From positions 17,288,858 through 17,352,857 of the forward strand of contig NC_066528.1 in assembly GCF_024679095.1 (NCBI RefSeq): DNA of 64,000 nucleotides. The letters run 5' to 3'. Positions within the stretch are counted from its first letter, which is position 1. Each line of letters begins with the position of its first letter. Shown here piece after piece: positions 34,189 to 45,082 of the stretch. The notes below the pieces were generated by a model. That model worked only from the letters and a program-made list of their open reading frames with translations. It made no database searches and was not told where the DNA came from. Source of the DNA: Eriocheir sinensis (Eukaryota > Arthropoda > Malacostraca > Decapoda > Varunidae). A program made the position numbers and the translations under genes.

Positions 34189-34688
34189 CTATGATGTGGG
34201 ACTTTATCTAACGCTTTCTGGAAATCAAGACAGACTACGTCCAGTGATTTAGTTACGTCATAAACTGAGAAGAGGTCGTTATAAAAGGTCAATAGGTTTG
34301 ATAGGGAGGATCTTTTGTTACGGAAGCCATGTTGTGAATCCCCAATTAATGAGTGGCTTTGAAGGTAACTCACAATTTTGTCTCTAATTATGCTCTCGAG
34401 TAGCTTACCTACAACAAGTTAGACTAATGGGCCTGTAATTACCTGGTGTTTTTTTGTCTCCTTTCTTAAGAACCGGTGTCACGTTAGCCTTTTTCCAATC
34501 CGAAGGGACGATGCCTGTCGCAAGGACATATCAAAAATGGTTGTGAGGGAGGAGAGTATTTCGCTCTTTGTTTCTTTAAGCAGCATAGGATATACGTTGT
34601 CAGGTCCGGGACTTGTATTCGTTTTAAGGGATTGGAGAGCTTTAAGGACTTCATCGGTAGTTATTACAAAGTTAGGCAATGCTTGCTC
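34189..34688 (-). pseudogene. LINE relic A, U5
   Basis: Same RT fragment as in U4, near-identical. Confidence 0.78.
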
Positions 34689-34916
34689 AAGAGGAGGAAG
34701 AATACTGTATTCTTCCTCCAAGAGAGCGACCCGCTGAGGGCCACTCCATGTATTATTCCTCCAAGGATAAAACTAAGCGTAAGGAAAAGAAACTCAAAGA
34801 AATAAAAGACCCAAAACAAAATGGAAAAAAGACGACTTAGGGCATAAAAAGTCTCCAAGTAGAAAGAAAAGATAAAATAGGGAAAAAAAGAAATAGGCAA
34901 ATCTGAAAATCTGAAT

Positions 34917-35533
34917 ATACCTTACCTTACGGAACCTTACGGTGTCACTGGACGCAGGCCAAAGCTAGGCCTCTATGTCCAGATCATTGTCGCTGTCAAA
35001 ACTGATATTCAGCTGGTGTGCCGGGCTGGTTAACAATTTTTCTTCAAAATGATATTGAATTTGTTGGTTTGATCAAAAGTTATCTAAACGTTTCTCAAAT
35101 GATATCACGCTCACTGCCTCTTCTACATCCATGGGAAGGCTATTCCAGGCATCAACGACTCTTGAATTGAAGAACATCTGCCTCTTTTGCGTCCTGGACC
35201 TCATTTTCCATAGTTTCAATTTGTGTCCACGTGTTGGCCCTGTATGTCTCTCAAGTTGGATGTTGACATCCTCATCATATTTACCTTTGAGGATTTGATC
35301 TGCCTCAATCATGTCTCCCCTTAGCCTTCTGTAAGTCAGTGTTGGTATCTCCAATTGTTTCAGTCGTTCTGGATATGTGAGGTTCTTGAATCCTGGTAAT
35401 AACTTGGATGCTCTTCTCAGGACATTTTCCACAATCCTTATATCCTTCTTCTTGTAGGGGGACCATACTGACTGAGCATACTCAAGATGAGGTCTTACCA
35501 TGGTCTTGAAGAGACATCTAAATGTGTGTACAG
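34917..35533 (-). pseudogene. LINE relic B, U5
   Basis: Same relic, stop at 35073. The flanking GA-rich tract continues to 35870. Confidence 0.78.
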
Positions 35534-35870
35534 TACTAAATGTAATATCGTGTGAGGAAGATAAAAAATAAGGAAATAAAAGAAAAACGGAAAAAATATG
35601 TAAATCAGAAAAGAGGAAAACAGGAAAAGCTGAATATAGGTCCACAGAAAAAATAAAGAATCAAGAAGGACCGTAAGAAGATGTACAAAGAGAAGGGAAA
35701 AGAAGAAAATAGGGAAATAGAATAAAAAAAATTGGTAAAATATGTAAATCGGAAGAGAAAATAGGAAGGTCTGAATATAGGGAGACAGAAAAATCAAAGA
35801 ATTAAGAAGAACCCAAGAAGAAGGTATACAAAGAGGAGTAGAAGAAGAGGAGGAAGAGGAAGCAAACAAG

Positions 35871-35985
35871 TCCCCTGTGAGGCTGTGACATCAAGTTCAA
35901 GGTCGAGGTCCGCCGCGTGGCCTGAAGTGCCCTGGCAGTGTTTCTCGTGGAGGAGGAGGAGCCCCTCGGCGTGCAGGCCCCCAGG
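35871..35985 (+). other. Candidate exon A with splice donor, U5
   Basis: Conserved block with donor GTGAGT at 35986. Confidence 0.4.
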
Positions 35986-36004
35986 GTGAGTGTGCGGGTG
36001 GTGG

Positions 36005-36813
36005 GGGGCCAGGGTGTGGACGGGCTACACTTGGGACAGGAAGGAGGGGAGGGCCAGGGTGTGGACGGGCTACACTTGGGACAGGAAGGAGCGGGGGGCC
36101 AGGGTGTGGACGGGCTACACTTGGGACAGGAAGGAGCGGGGGGCCAGGGTGTGGACGGGCTACACTTGGGACAGGAAGGAGGGGAGGGCCAGGGTGTGGA
36201 CACACTTGGGACAGGAAGGAGCAGGGGCCAGGGTGTGGACGGGCTACACTTGGGACAGGAAGGAGCGGAGGGCCAGGGTGTGGACGGGCTACACTTGGGA
36301 CAGGAAGGAGTGGAGGGCCAGGGTGTGGACGGGCTACACTTGGGACAGGAAGGAGTGGAGGGCCAGGGTGTGGACGGGCTACACTTGGGACAGGAAGGAG
36401 CTGGGGGCCAGGGTGTGGACGGGCTACACTTGGGACTGGATGGTGCGGGGGGCCAGGGTGTGGACGGGCTACACTTGGGACAGGAAGGAGTGGAGGGCCA
36501 GGGTGTGGACGGGCTACACTTGGGACAGGAAGGAGTGGGGGGCCAGGGTGTGGACGGGCTACACTTGGGACAGGAAGGAGGGGAGGGCCAGGGTGTGGAC
36601 GGGCTACACTTGGGACAGGAAGGAGTGGAGGGCCAGGGTGTGGACGGGCTACACTTGGGACAGGAAGGAGGGTAGGGCCAGGGTGTGGACGGGCTACACT
36701 TGGGACAGGAAGGAGCGGAGGGCCAGGGTGTGGACGGGCTACACTTGGGACAGGAAGGAGTGGGGGGCCAGGGTGTGGACGGGCTACACTTGGGACAGGA
36801 AGGAGGGGAGGGC
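36005..36813 (+). repeat. 45-bp minisatellite, U5 first part (about 18 copies)
   Basis: Mostly regular, with one shortened copy at 36195-36215. Ends at the insertion at 36814. Confidence 0.97.
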
Positions 36814-37387
36814 GGTATTATTGTAGGAGTACACCAGTCTAGAGATGGCTTTTCTTACCCTGACCATTAGAAAGAGCTCCGCATTCTGAGTAAATTCATC
36901 CCCATAAACACCCCTCGGAAATCATTTATAACGGAGGGAGGGAGGGAGGGCGGTCAAGGCCAGGACGTGACACACGGTTAGGTTAGTGTTAGGTTAGGTT
37001 AGTTTTGGGTTAGGTTAGTGTTAGGTTAGGTTAGTTTTAGGTTAGGTTAGGTTAGGTTAGGTTAGTTTTAGGTTAGTTTAGGTTATGTTAGGTTAGGTTA
37101 GGTTAGGTTAGTTTTAGGTTAGGTTAGGTTAGGTTAGTGTTAGGTTAGTGTTAGGTTAGGTTAGTTTTAGGTTAGGTTAGGTTAGGGTTATGTTTAGTTT
37201 AAATGCACCTGTGTGGACGAAACTAGTTTTTTCTGGTAGATTTCGGTCTGTTTTGAATGAATGTGCTCTAAATTTTTTATCGCAAATCATTAGTCTCTTG
37301 ATTGGAAGGGGGTAAAAAACACGTGATTTGCGATAGAAATGACACGCATATTCATTCAAAACAGGCCGAAAACTACCGAAAAAAACT
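36814..37387. mobile_element. 574-bp insertion in the minisatellite, origin unknown
   Basis: Non-minisatellite DNA flanked by a 10-bp direct repeat AGGGGAGGGC (36804-36813 and 37388-37397), which could be a target duplication, although the minisatellite itself repeats this sequence. It contains a unique 160-bp start, a telomere-like tract and a foldback end. No ORF of note and no terminal inverted repeat spanning the whole insertion. Confidence 0.6.
36977..37192 (+). repeat. TTAGG-type telomere-like repeat tract
   Basis: Runs of GGTTA interrupted at regular intervals by TTAGTG and TTAGTTTTA variants. TTAGG is the usual arthropod telomere repeat, but the interruptions make this a degenerate interstitial tract, not a working telomere. 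Confidence 0.85.
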
Positions 37388-37389
37388 AG
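37223..37389. repeat. Imperfect inverted repeat (foldback)
   Basis: Two arms of about 66 bp starting CTAG, roughly 80% complementary, share CTGTTTTGAATGAAT and ATCGCAAATCA. A loop of about 35 bp separates them. MITE-like, or a hairpin end of the 574-bp insertion. Confidence 0.8.
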
Positions 37390-37780
37390 GGGAGGGCCAG
37401 GGTGTGGACGGGCTACACTTGGGACAGGAAGGAGGGGAGGGCCAGGGTGTGGACGGGCTACACTTGGGACAGGAAGGAGGGGAGGGCCAGGGTGTGGACG
37501 GGCTACACTTGGGACAGGAAGGAGCGGGGGGCCAGGGTGTGGACGGGCTACACTTGGGACAGGAAGGAGTGGGGGGCCAGGGTGTGGACGGGCTACACTT
37601 GGGACAGGAAGGGGCGGGGGGCCAGGGTGTGGACGGCTACACTTGGGACAGGAAGGAGTGGTGGGCCGGGGTGTGGACGGGCTACACTTGGGACAGGAAG
37701 GAGTGGAGGGCCAGGGTGTGGACGGGCTACACTTGAGACAGGAAGGAGTGGGGGGCCAAGGTGTGGACGGGCTACACTAG
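37390..37780 (+). repeat. 45-bp minisatellite, U5 second part (about 9 copies)
   Basis: Resumes after the insertion and ends at the CTACACTAGTGCTTG junction also seen in U2 and U4. Confidence 0.97.
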
Positions 37781-38046
37781 TGCTTGCTTTTTTTTTAACC
37801 CCCCTCTCTCCCTGCACTTCCAAGTAGTCATTCCCAAGAATAATCAATAACCAGAATAATATGAAACATATACAAACCTATCAGAAGAACAGTGTGGTCC
37901 TCGTAAATAATGTAAGAGCGGTGATCTCATCAACACGCACTATTTGCCCGACCCGGCGACCTGTGGCTTGCCTTGGTGCACCCACCACCGCCCTGATCCC
38001 TCCCACCAACTTCAGTTTCCTAACCAGACAATTTTTTTCTTTGCAG

Positions 38047-38541
38047 AACACGACTTTGTCCCAATGGCCACCACTGGTGTTAGTGTCGATGGTAGGCATT
38101 GAGACAGCTGCTGTGCTGGGTATTTCTTCCGTCCTTGCTGCCGCTGACTTCAGGACTCCTTGGTGCATCCCACGCCTTGCCTGCTCAATTGGTCACTAAG
38201 TGTGGCTTTTAGGCAACCTCGCCGCCTTCTCCAGCATCTCTGAGGTTCCTCAAGACCAGCCAACTCCTCACATCTGGAGTAGTGTTGCAGTGGAGGCTGC
38301 AAGGCAGGACAGCAGCTGGAGTGGCTGGGATGAGCAGGAGCCGACTGCTACTGGTGTGAGGTTCAGGAGTGATCAAAAACATTACCACTACCACCACTCC
38401 TGCCACCACCCCCACCACCACTCCTTCCACCACCCCCACCACCACTCCTGCCACCACCACCACCACCACTGCCACTACCAACACCACCACCACCACCAAA
38501 AGCAACTGCTGGCCTCTTCATCCACAAAGGGGGAAGTTTGA
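38047..38541 (+). CDS. Candidate exons B and C, U5
   Basis: Exon B is 38047-38091 and exon C 38213-38541. Longest His tract in the array, with Ser-Phe and Pro-codon interruptions; reading frame kept to the usual stop. Confidence 0.42.
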
Positions 38542-38595
38542 ATTTCAGAAATGTGAGAAGATCTGAGAGTGAGAGAAAGTTTACTGACCAAAGAC

Positions 38596-40155
38596 ATGCA
38601 GGGAAGGATGACCTCAACAAATACACCCACACACTCTGGCGTAAGACCTCATGAAAGCCGGGAGTGTGGCAAAAGGTTTAGTAATAGGGGTAACCCCAAA
38701 CGTCACACCCTAAAACACACTGGTGCAAGAAACCATGAGTGTGAAGTTTGTGGGAAATGTTTCAGTCAGAAGGGTAACCTCAAGAAACATGGCCTTACAC
38801 ACACTGGTGAAAGAAATCATGAGTGTGAAGTTTGTGGGAAACGTTTCAGTGAGAAGTGTAACCTCAAGAAACATGCCCTTACACACACTGGTGCAAGAAA
38901 CCATGAGTGTGAAGTTTGTGGGAAACGTTTCAGTGAGAAGTGTAATCTCAAGAAACATGCCCTTACACACACTGGTGAAAGAAATCATGAGTGTGAAGTT
39001 TGTGGGAAATGTTTCAGTCTGAAGGGTCACCTCAACACACACACACTTACACACACTGGTGCAAGAAATCATGAGTGTGAAGTTTGTGGGAAATGTTTCA
39101 GTCAGAAGGGTCACCTCAACACACACACACTTACACACACTGGTGCAAGAAATCATGAGTGTGAAGTTTGTGGGAAATGTTTCAGTCTGAAGGGTCACCT
39201 CAACACACACACACTTACACACACTAGTGAAAGAAATCATGAGTGTGAAGTTTGTGGGAAATGTTTCAGTCGGAAGAGTACCCTCAAAACACACACCCTT
39301 ACACACACCGGTGCAAAAAAACATGAGTCCGAAGTTTGTGGGAAACGTTTCAGTGGGAAGGGTAACCTCAAGAAACATGCCCTTACGCACACTGGTGAAA
39401 GGAATCATGAGTGTGAAGTTTGTGGGAAATGTTTCAGTGAGAAGAGTAACCTCAACAGACACACCCTTACACACACTGGTGAAAGAAATCATGAGTGTGA
39501 AGTTTGTGGGAAATGTTTCAGTCGGAAGGGTCACCTCAAATTACACACTCTTACACACACTGGTGCAAGAAACCATGAGTGTGAAGTTTGTGGGAAACGT
39601 TTCCGTGAGAAGTGTAATCTCAAGAAACATGCCCTTACACACACTGGTGAAAGAAATCATGAGTGTGAATTTTGTGGGAAATGTTTCAGTCTGAAGGGTA
39701 ACCTCAAGAAACATGCCCTTACACACACTGGTGAAAGAAATCATGAGTGTGAAGTTTGTGGGAAATGTTTCAGTCAGAAGGGTCACCTCAACACACACAC
39801 ACTTACACACACTGGTGCAAGAAATCATGAGTGTGAAGTTTGTGGGAAATGTTTCAGTCTGAAGGGTCACCTCAACACACACACACTTACACACACTAGT
39901 GAAAGAAATCATGAGTGTGAAGTTTGTGGGAAATGTTTCAGTCTGAAGGCTCACCTCAAAGTACACACTGTTACACACACTGATGCAAGAAATCATGAGT
40001 GTGAAGTTTGTGGGAAAAGATTCAAACTGAAGAGGCTATTGAACCTGCACCTCTTCAGACACTCTGGTCATAAAGGGTTCAAGTGCGATGTTTGTGGGAA
40101 ACGTTTCATGACTAAGGGTGAGATTGCCAGGCACGTGAAGGTCCACTTCTCCTGA
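38596..40155 (+). CDS. C2H2 poly-zinc-finger protein Z5
   Basis: 519 codons, degenerate head finger plus 17 fingers. It is rich in GHLNT-type helices (LKGHLNT and QKGHLNT repeated five times) and EKCNLKK helices with Cys at helix position 2, making it the most distinct copy in predicted specificity. The HESEVC finger is present. One finger reads REKCNLKK after RF (Ser to Arg, near 39600) and another has CEFCGK for CEVCGK (near 39668). A THTSER linker occurs twice. The order of helices in 38997-39234 recurs in part at 39747-39906, suggesting an internal duplication. Frame intact. Confidence 0.85.
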   Translation: MQGRMTSTNTPTHSGVRPHESRECGKRFSNRGNPKRHTLKHTGARNHECEVCGKCFSQKGNLKKHGLTHTGERNHECEVCGKRFSEKCNLKKHALTHTGARNHECEVCGKRFSEKCNLKKHALTHTGERNHECEVCGKCFSLKGHLNTHTLTHTGARNHECEVCGKCFSQKGHLNTHTLTHTGARNHECEVCGKCFSLKGHLNTHTLTHTSERNHECEVCGKCFSRKSTLKTHTLTHTGAKKHESEVCGKRFSGKGNLKKHALTHTGERNHECEVCGKCFSEKSNLNRHTLTHTGERNHECEVCGKCFSRKGHLKLHTLTHTGARNHECEVCGKRFREKCNLKKHALTHTGERNHECEFCGKCFSLKGNLKKHALTHTGERNHECEVCGKCFSQKGHLNTHTLTHTGARNHECEVCGKCFSLKGHLNTHTLTHTSERNHECEVCGKCFSLKAHLKVHTVTHTDARNHECEVCGKRFKLKRLLNLHLFRHSGHKGFKCDVCGKRFMTKGEIARHVKVHFS

Positions 40156-40679
40156 GGGGCTGTGCTGATTCAGTTCTGCTGTGTGTGTGAGTGCAAGTGT
40201 TTGTTGTGGTGGTGTTACAGGGCTGTGTGTAGCACAGGGAACAGAAAATAATCATCTATTGGAACAAATGGTGACTGTAACGGCATGATCTGTTATTCAC
40301 TTTCCATACTAGGCTGCATGTGGTTGGTGGGTCCTGTGAACGGTCTGATCTTTTTGGTGACTGTGCCGGGCTGGCTGTTGTGGCCTGGGCCTATTGGTCA
40401 AGTGTGTGTGTTACTAGTAATAATATAGTCCTGTAGGCAAACCACACCAAACTGGCTGTTGGGAGGTGTAGGCCATGGTAATTGATGTCTTATGGTGTTG
40501 TTACTTTCCTGTTTCCACCCACGTGACGTCCCATCTCAACAAACAAGTCTTATTCCACGGCAGCCTTGGGTGGGGGGGGCACAACAGCAGTGTTACCACC
40601 TCCTTAGAGGGATGAGAGAAGTAACGGGAGAAAGAAATAAGGGAGAAGTTTTGTACCACATATGGGAATTTATGTAAAG

Positions 40680-40685
40680 AATAAA
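40680..40685 (+). terminator. Polyadenylation signal, U5
   Basis: AATAAA in the conserved context, about 525 bp after the Z5 stop. Confidence 0.5.
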
Positions 40686-41290
40686 AAAGCATTCCGAGAG
40701 ACGAGTTTTATTATCGTAAGAAAATAGCGTGTGTTCCTTAATTTCACTCTCCAGTGACCGTCAAGACAACCTGTGAATCACAGCTTTGGATCATGAGTCA
40801 AACTTTACTAAACTTGCTGTTGAAGACAGGCAAGGCACGACACATTAGCACCACCGCGCGGCCATCATGCCTTGACGCGCCCTTCATGTGAGGCTCGGCC
40901 AGCAATGCCCAGACTTACTCCCTTCACTATTCTTTGTGTTGGAACACTTATAAGTTATTACAATGCTGACACAGCCCTTTTGACCCTGAACCCACGGTGG
41001 AAAATGAGTCACTAATGATGATGAGGATCCAGGGTAGATTAATGAAAAAGTAGAGGGCGGGCAGCTTTGTAAAGTGAGAGGTGTTCCTGATGGAAACAGG
41101 AAGAGAAACAAATCTAGCCACTGGAAAGACCCAAGGAATCCTTCACCCTTGACCACCAGCTGACCTTCACTGTCACCATGGCTACAGACACCATCACCAG
41201 GACAGTTATACTGCTGCCATTATGACCTATCCCTTCACCACTATCTTCACTCTCCTTCCTTATTATCACTACCATATATTAATCCAAAGT

Positions 41291-41790
41291 CTATGATGTG
41301 GGACTTTATCTAACGCTTTCTGGAAATCAAGACAGACTACGTCCAGTGATTTAGTTACGTCATAAACTGAGAAGAGGTCGTTATAAAAGGTCAATAGGTT
41401 TGATAGGGAGGATCTTTTGTTACGGAAGCCATGTTGTGAATCCCCAATTAATGAGTGGCTTTGGAGGTAACTCACAATTTTTTCTCTAATTATGCTCTCG
41501 AGTAGCTTACCTACAACAAGTTAGACTAATGGGCCTGTAATTACCTGGTGTTTTTTTGTCTCCTTTCTTAAGAACCGGTGTCACGTTAGCCTTTTTCCAA
41601 TCCGAAGGGACGATGCCTGTCGCAAGGACATATCAAAAATGGTTGTGAGGGAGGAGAGTATTTCGCTCTTTGTTTCTTTAAGCAGCATAGGATATACGTT
41701 GTCAGGTCCAGGACTTGTATTCGTTTTAAGGGATTGGAGAGCTTTAAGGACTTCATCGGTAGTTATTACAAAGTTAGGCAATGCTTGCTC
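41291..41790 (-). pseudogene. LINE relic A, U6
   Basis: Same RT fragment as in U5. Confidence 0.78.
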
Positions 41791-42019
41791 AAGAGGAGGA
41801 AGAATACTGTATTCTTCCTCCAAGAGAGCGACCCGCTGAGGGCCACTCCATGTATTATTCCTCCAAGGATAAAACTAAGCGTAAGGAAAAGAAACTCAAA
41901 GAAATAAAAGACCCAAAACAAAATGCACAAAAAGACGACTTAGGGCATAAAAAGTCTCCAAGTAGGAAGAAAAGAAAAAATAGGGAAAAAAAGAAATAGG
42001 CAAATCTGAAAATCTGAAT

Positions 42020-42630
42020 ATACCTTACCTTACGGAACCTTACGGTGTCACTGGACGCAGGCCAAAGCTAGGCCTCTATGTCCAGATCATTGTCGCTGTC
42101 AAAACTGATATTCAGGTGGTGTGCCGGGCTGGTTAACAATTTTTCTTCAAAATGATATTGAATTTGTTGGTTTGATCAAAAGTTATCTAAACGTTTCTCA
42201 AATGATATCACGCTCACTGCCTCTTCTACATCCATGGGAAGGCTATTCCAGGCATCAACGACTCTTGAATTGAAGAACATCTGCCTCTTTTGCGTCCTGG
42301 ACCTCATTTTCCATAGTTTCAATTTGTGTCCTCGTGTTGGCCCTGTATGTCTCTCAAGTTGGATGTTGACATCCTCATCATATTTACCTTTGAGGATTTG
42401 ATCTGCCTCAATCATGTCTCCCCTTAGCCTTCTGTAAGTCAGTGTTGGTATCTCCAATTGTTTCAGTCGTTCTGGATATGTGAGGTTCTTGAATCCTGGT
42501 AATAACTTGGATGCTCTTCTCAGGACATTTTCCACAATCCTTATATCCTTCTTCTTGTAGGGGGACCATACTGACTGAGCATACTCAAGATGAGGTCTTA
42601 CCATGGTCTTGAAGAGACATCTAAATGTAT
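42020..42630 (-). pseudogene. LINE relic B, U6, cut by an LTR element
   Basis: Same relic with stop at 42176. Its end at CTAAATGTAT is the insertion point of LTR element 2; the rest of the flank resumes at 47410. Confidence 0.78.
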
Positions 42631-43165
42631 TGTTACGAATGTGCTGTATGTGAATGCTTGTATGTGTAATGTGATGAAATTGTAGCACGAGGCAATGTTA
42701 GCTCAGCATGGTGCAACTCTACTTGTTGGGACAAGAGAGACAGGAGGGGGCCCGGGGCCGCCGGGCCGCCGGGCAGGAAGTGCTGAGTCGGCAGTGGGGG
42801 AGCAAGGGTGGCTGAGGAGTAGTAGGGGAGAAGACGCGTGTCTGGGCTTGAGAGAGTGTTGAGCTGCTCCGCTCGCGAGCTGTGTGCTTCCGGTGTGCGT
42901 GTCTGCCGTGCCCCTGTACTGTGCCTGATTAACTAACTGTTCTGTGCCCTTGAAAGTTGCTGTACTCTGTACTGTGTGAGGAACCTGTCATTAAACTAGA
43001 ACTTAGTGTTTGAACGTGTATCCTTTGTGCCCTGCCTCGTTCTCTCCTCCCCTCGGTGTGCGGTGTGGGCCGCTGTGAGTGACTGGTGCCCGTGTGGTTG
43101 TTCTGGTGGGGATCACGCCACCTGCCTGCCCGTGTATGGTGTGTGGTAGGGGGGGTGGCGTAACA
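42631..43165 (+). repeat. 5' LTR of element 2
   Basis: 535 bp, TGTTACGAATG...GGCGTAACA. Contains an extra GCCGCCGG relative to the 3' LTR. Confidence 0.94.
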
Positions 43166-43167
43166 CT

Positions 43168-43186
43168 TGGTGTCAAAGGAGTGGGA
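43168..43186 (+). other. Primer-binding site of element 2
   Basis: TGGTGTCAAAGGAGTGGGA begins 2 bp after the LTR. Like the site in element 1 but diverged, and compatible with tRNA-Leu priming. Confidence 0.55.
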
Positions 43187-43215
43187 TAAGTGAACAGTGA
43201 AGCGCGCCGAGTGTC

Positions 43216-44727
43216 ATGGCGTCCCCCAGTGATCGCCGTGAGGGTGAGGAGACGGGCAAAGCCGAGGCTGACGTGGGTGAGGTGAAGCCGGGCCAGATGG
43301 AATTGTTCGCTGCCATGCTGGCCAGTATGAGGCAGGATTTGGATCAGAGGGCAGACGAGAGGGCACGCGAGCAGGCTCGGAGGGCAGAAGAGAGGGCAGA
43401 CGAGAGGGCACGCGCGCAGGATCAGAGGGCAGAAGAGAGGCTCGCAGAGCAGGCTCAGAGGGCAGAAGAGAGGGCAGACGAGAGGGCACGCGAGCAGGCT
43501 CAGAGGGCAGAAGAGAGGGCAGACGAGCAGGCACGCCATCTTGCCGATGTCCTCCAGAGCTGTTTCTCGTCGCTGAAGGTGGAAACCCAGCAGTACACCG
43601 ACCAGGGCTGCGACAGCGCGAGGAGTGAACGGCTGGAGGAGGTGCGGACCCCGGAAGGCGAGGTCCGAGGCCTGAGGGAGGCGGAGAGGCAGCTGCGAGA
43701 GGTGGCACCGTCGCACGCGGAGGAAGAAGGCTCAGTTCTGGCAGGAAGCGCCGGGGCGGCGGTCCTGCAGGGGCCTATCTGGGGCTCCTGGCAAGGACTC
43801 CTGGAGCCTGGTAGCGTCGTGGCGGAACCAATAGCTGCCGCAGGAGGTTGGGGAGCCCCCGCCTCGTTGCCTCCCTCACCCCCACCCTCTCCTCCATGCC
43901 AGCCGGCTCGCAGGTCACGTAGTCCGCTCTCTCTCCCATGGCAGCAGCGAGAGGTGGCAACGTGGTGCGGGGAGGAACAAGAAGTGTCATGTGTGCTGGC
44001 GGCGGGTGCACGGGTGGCGGACTGGCGGGGTTCCGCGTGGGGTCCCTGGCAAGGGCCCCTGAAGCCCGGTGGTGTCGTGGCGGAGCCGGTGGAGGCTGCA
44101 GGAGGCTGGGGAGCCGTTGAAGCCGCTCCCTTGGGTCCAGCTGGTGCTGGAGTCGGACCCATTAACCCTGCCTCATTGCCTCTCTCACCGCCTCCCTCTC
44201 CGCCATGCCGGCCGGCTTGCAGCCCACGTGGTCCGCCCGCTCCCCGCTGCAGCCCCTCATCCTCCCGGCGCTCAGGGAGGCTTAAGCCAGCGGGGCACGA
44301 CGGGAAGTTGGCGTGGAAGGCCCAGTTCAAGATGCCAGCTGCTGCCCAGGGCTGGGGCGAGGATGAGAAGGCGCTGCTGCTGACGACAGCGCTACGGGGC
44401 TCAGTGGACGGGCCCGGCCGCTTGGTGGGGAGCGCCGAGAGGACCTTGGGGCGGCCTGACATGCCGGCCGCTACACGACTCCAGGACGCTCCACAGAGGC
44501 TGTGTGGCGTCACGGGGCACTGCGTGCAGTCTGAGGGCCCAGTGGAGGCTCGTATCGGCGTAGGCAGCGCTGTGGAGCGCCGGCCGATGGACGTCGCCGA
44601 TCGAGACGAGCCGTGCTGGGCCTCGACTACCTGCCGCAGGGCGAGGCCTGTGCCGACCTTGGACGGGAGCTGGAGAGGCTGCGCGGACAGGCGCCTTTGC
44701 TCCCGAAGGTCGGCTGTGCAGAGGTAG
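43216..44727 (+). CDS. Gag-like ORF of element 2 with fused protease remnant
   Basis: Open for 503 codons from an ATG close after the primer site. The N-terminus has a tandemly repeated, highly charged RADERAREQAQRAEE-type segment (about residues 40-110), likely coiled coil. Then come two diverged copies of a Trp/Gly/Pro-rich module ending in LPPSPPPSPPC or similar, an internal duplication. Residues after about 420 match the protease region of element 1 (LCGVTGHC, then VEARIGVG) without the catalytic DTG, and the last 40 residues are in a shifted frame. It could supply a partial Gag; zinc knuckles are displaced downstream. Confidence 0.72.
   Translation: MASPSDRREGEETGKAEADVGEVKPGQMELFAAMLASMRQDLDQRADERAREQARRAEERADERARAQDQRAEERLAEQAQRAEERADERAREQAQRAEERADEQARHLADVLQSCFSSLKVETQQYTDQGCDSARSERLEEVRTPEGEVRGLREAERQLREVAPSHAEEEGSVLAGSAGAAVLQGPIWGSWQGLLEPGSVVAEPIAAAGGWGAPASLPPSPPPSPPCQPARRSRSPLSLPWQQREVATWCGEEQEVSCVLAAGARVADWRGSAWGPWQGPLKPGGVVAEPVEAAGGWGAVEAAPLGPAGAGVGPINPASLPLSPPPSPPCRPACSPRGPPAPRCSPSSSRRSGRLKPAGHDGKLAWKAQFKMPAAAQGWGEDEKALLLTTALRGSVDGPGRLVGSAERTLGRPDMPAATRLQDAPQRLCGVTGHCVQSEGPVEARIGVGSAVERRPMDVADRDEPCWASTTCRRARPVPTLDGSWRGCADRRLCSRRSAVQR
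44539..44617 (+). repeat. 79-bp internal duplicate, copy 1
   Basis: Identical to 45945-46023 as far as I can read. Encodes part of the protease-downstream region (VEARIGVGSAVERR). Confidence 0.85.
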
Positions 44728-45082
44728 TCGCGGCGGAGCGACGCACCTTGCCCCGGGGACGGAGGCCAGGGTCCTGTGTTGCCGGTCGGACGCGATGCCA
44801 GCGGAAGGCACGGTGGAGTCCACGGAGGGCCTGCAGCTGCCTGATGGTGTGGCAGCCGGACGGAGTCTCGAAGGAGCGGGGGAGGAGTCACGGTGCTGGT
44901 GGCTAACTCCTCCGACGAGGCTCGGAAGTACCCGCTGGTGCCAAGCTGGGCACCTGTGAAGAGGTGGAACAACAAGAGAAAGCCTCGGGGAGCGGGGAGT
45001 CGGCCGCTGTGAGGCCGCTGCCCGACTTCCTGGAGGAGTCGGCGCACCGGAGCGCCGCTCACCTGCCGGGGCGCAGACGAAA

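Larger units (their letters stand above)
34189..41290 (+). repeat. Tandem unit U5
   Basis: 7.1-kb unit whose minisatellite is split by a 574-bp insertion. Shares the post-minisatellite deletion with U2 and U4. Confidence 0.9.

Noticed and set aside
36977..37192. A true telomere or chromosome end
   Set aside because: The TTAGG repeats are interrupted and lie inside a minisatellite, with unit sequence continuing on both sides.
43500..45062. Long minus-strand ORFs across LTR element 2
   Set aside because: High GC content leaves antisense frames open; the plus-strand frames match known gag and pol motifs.
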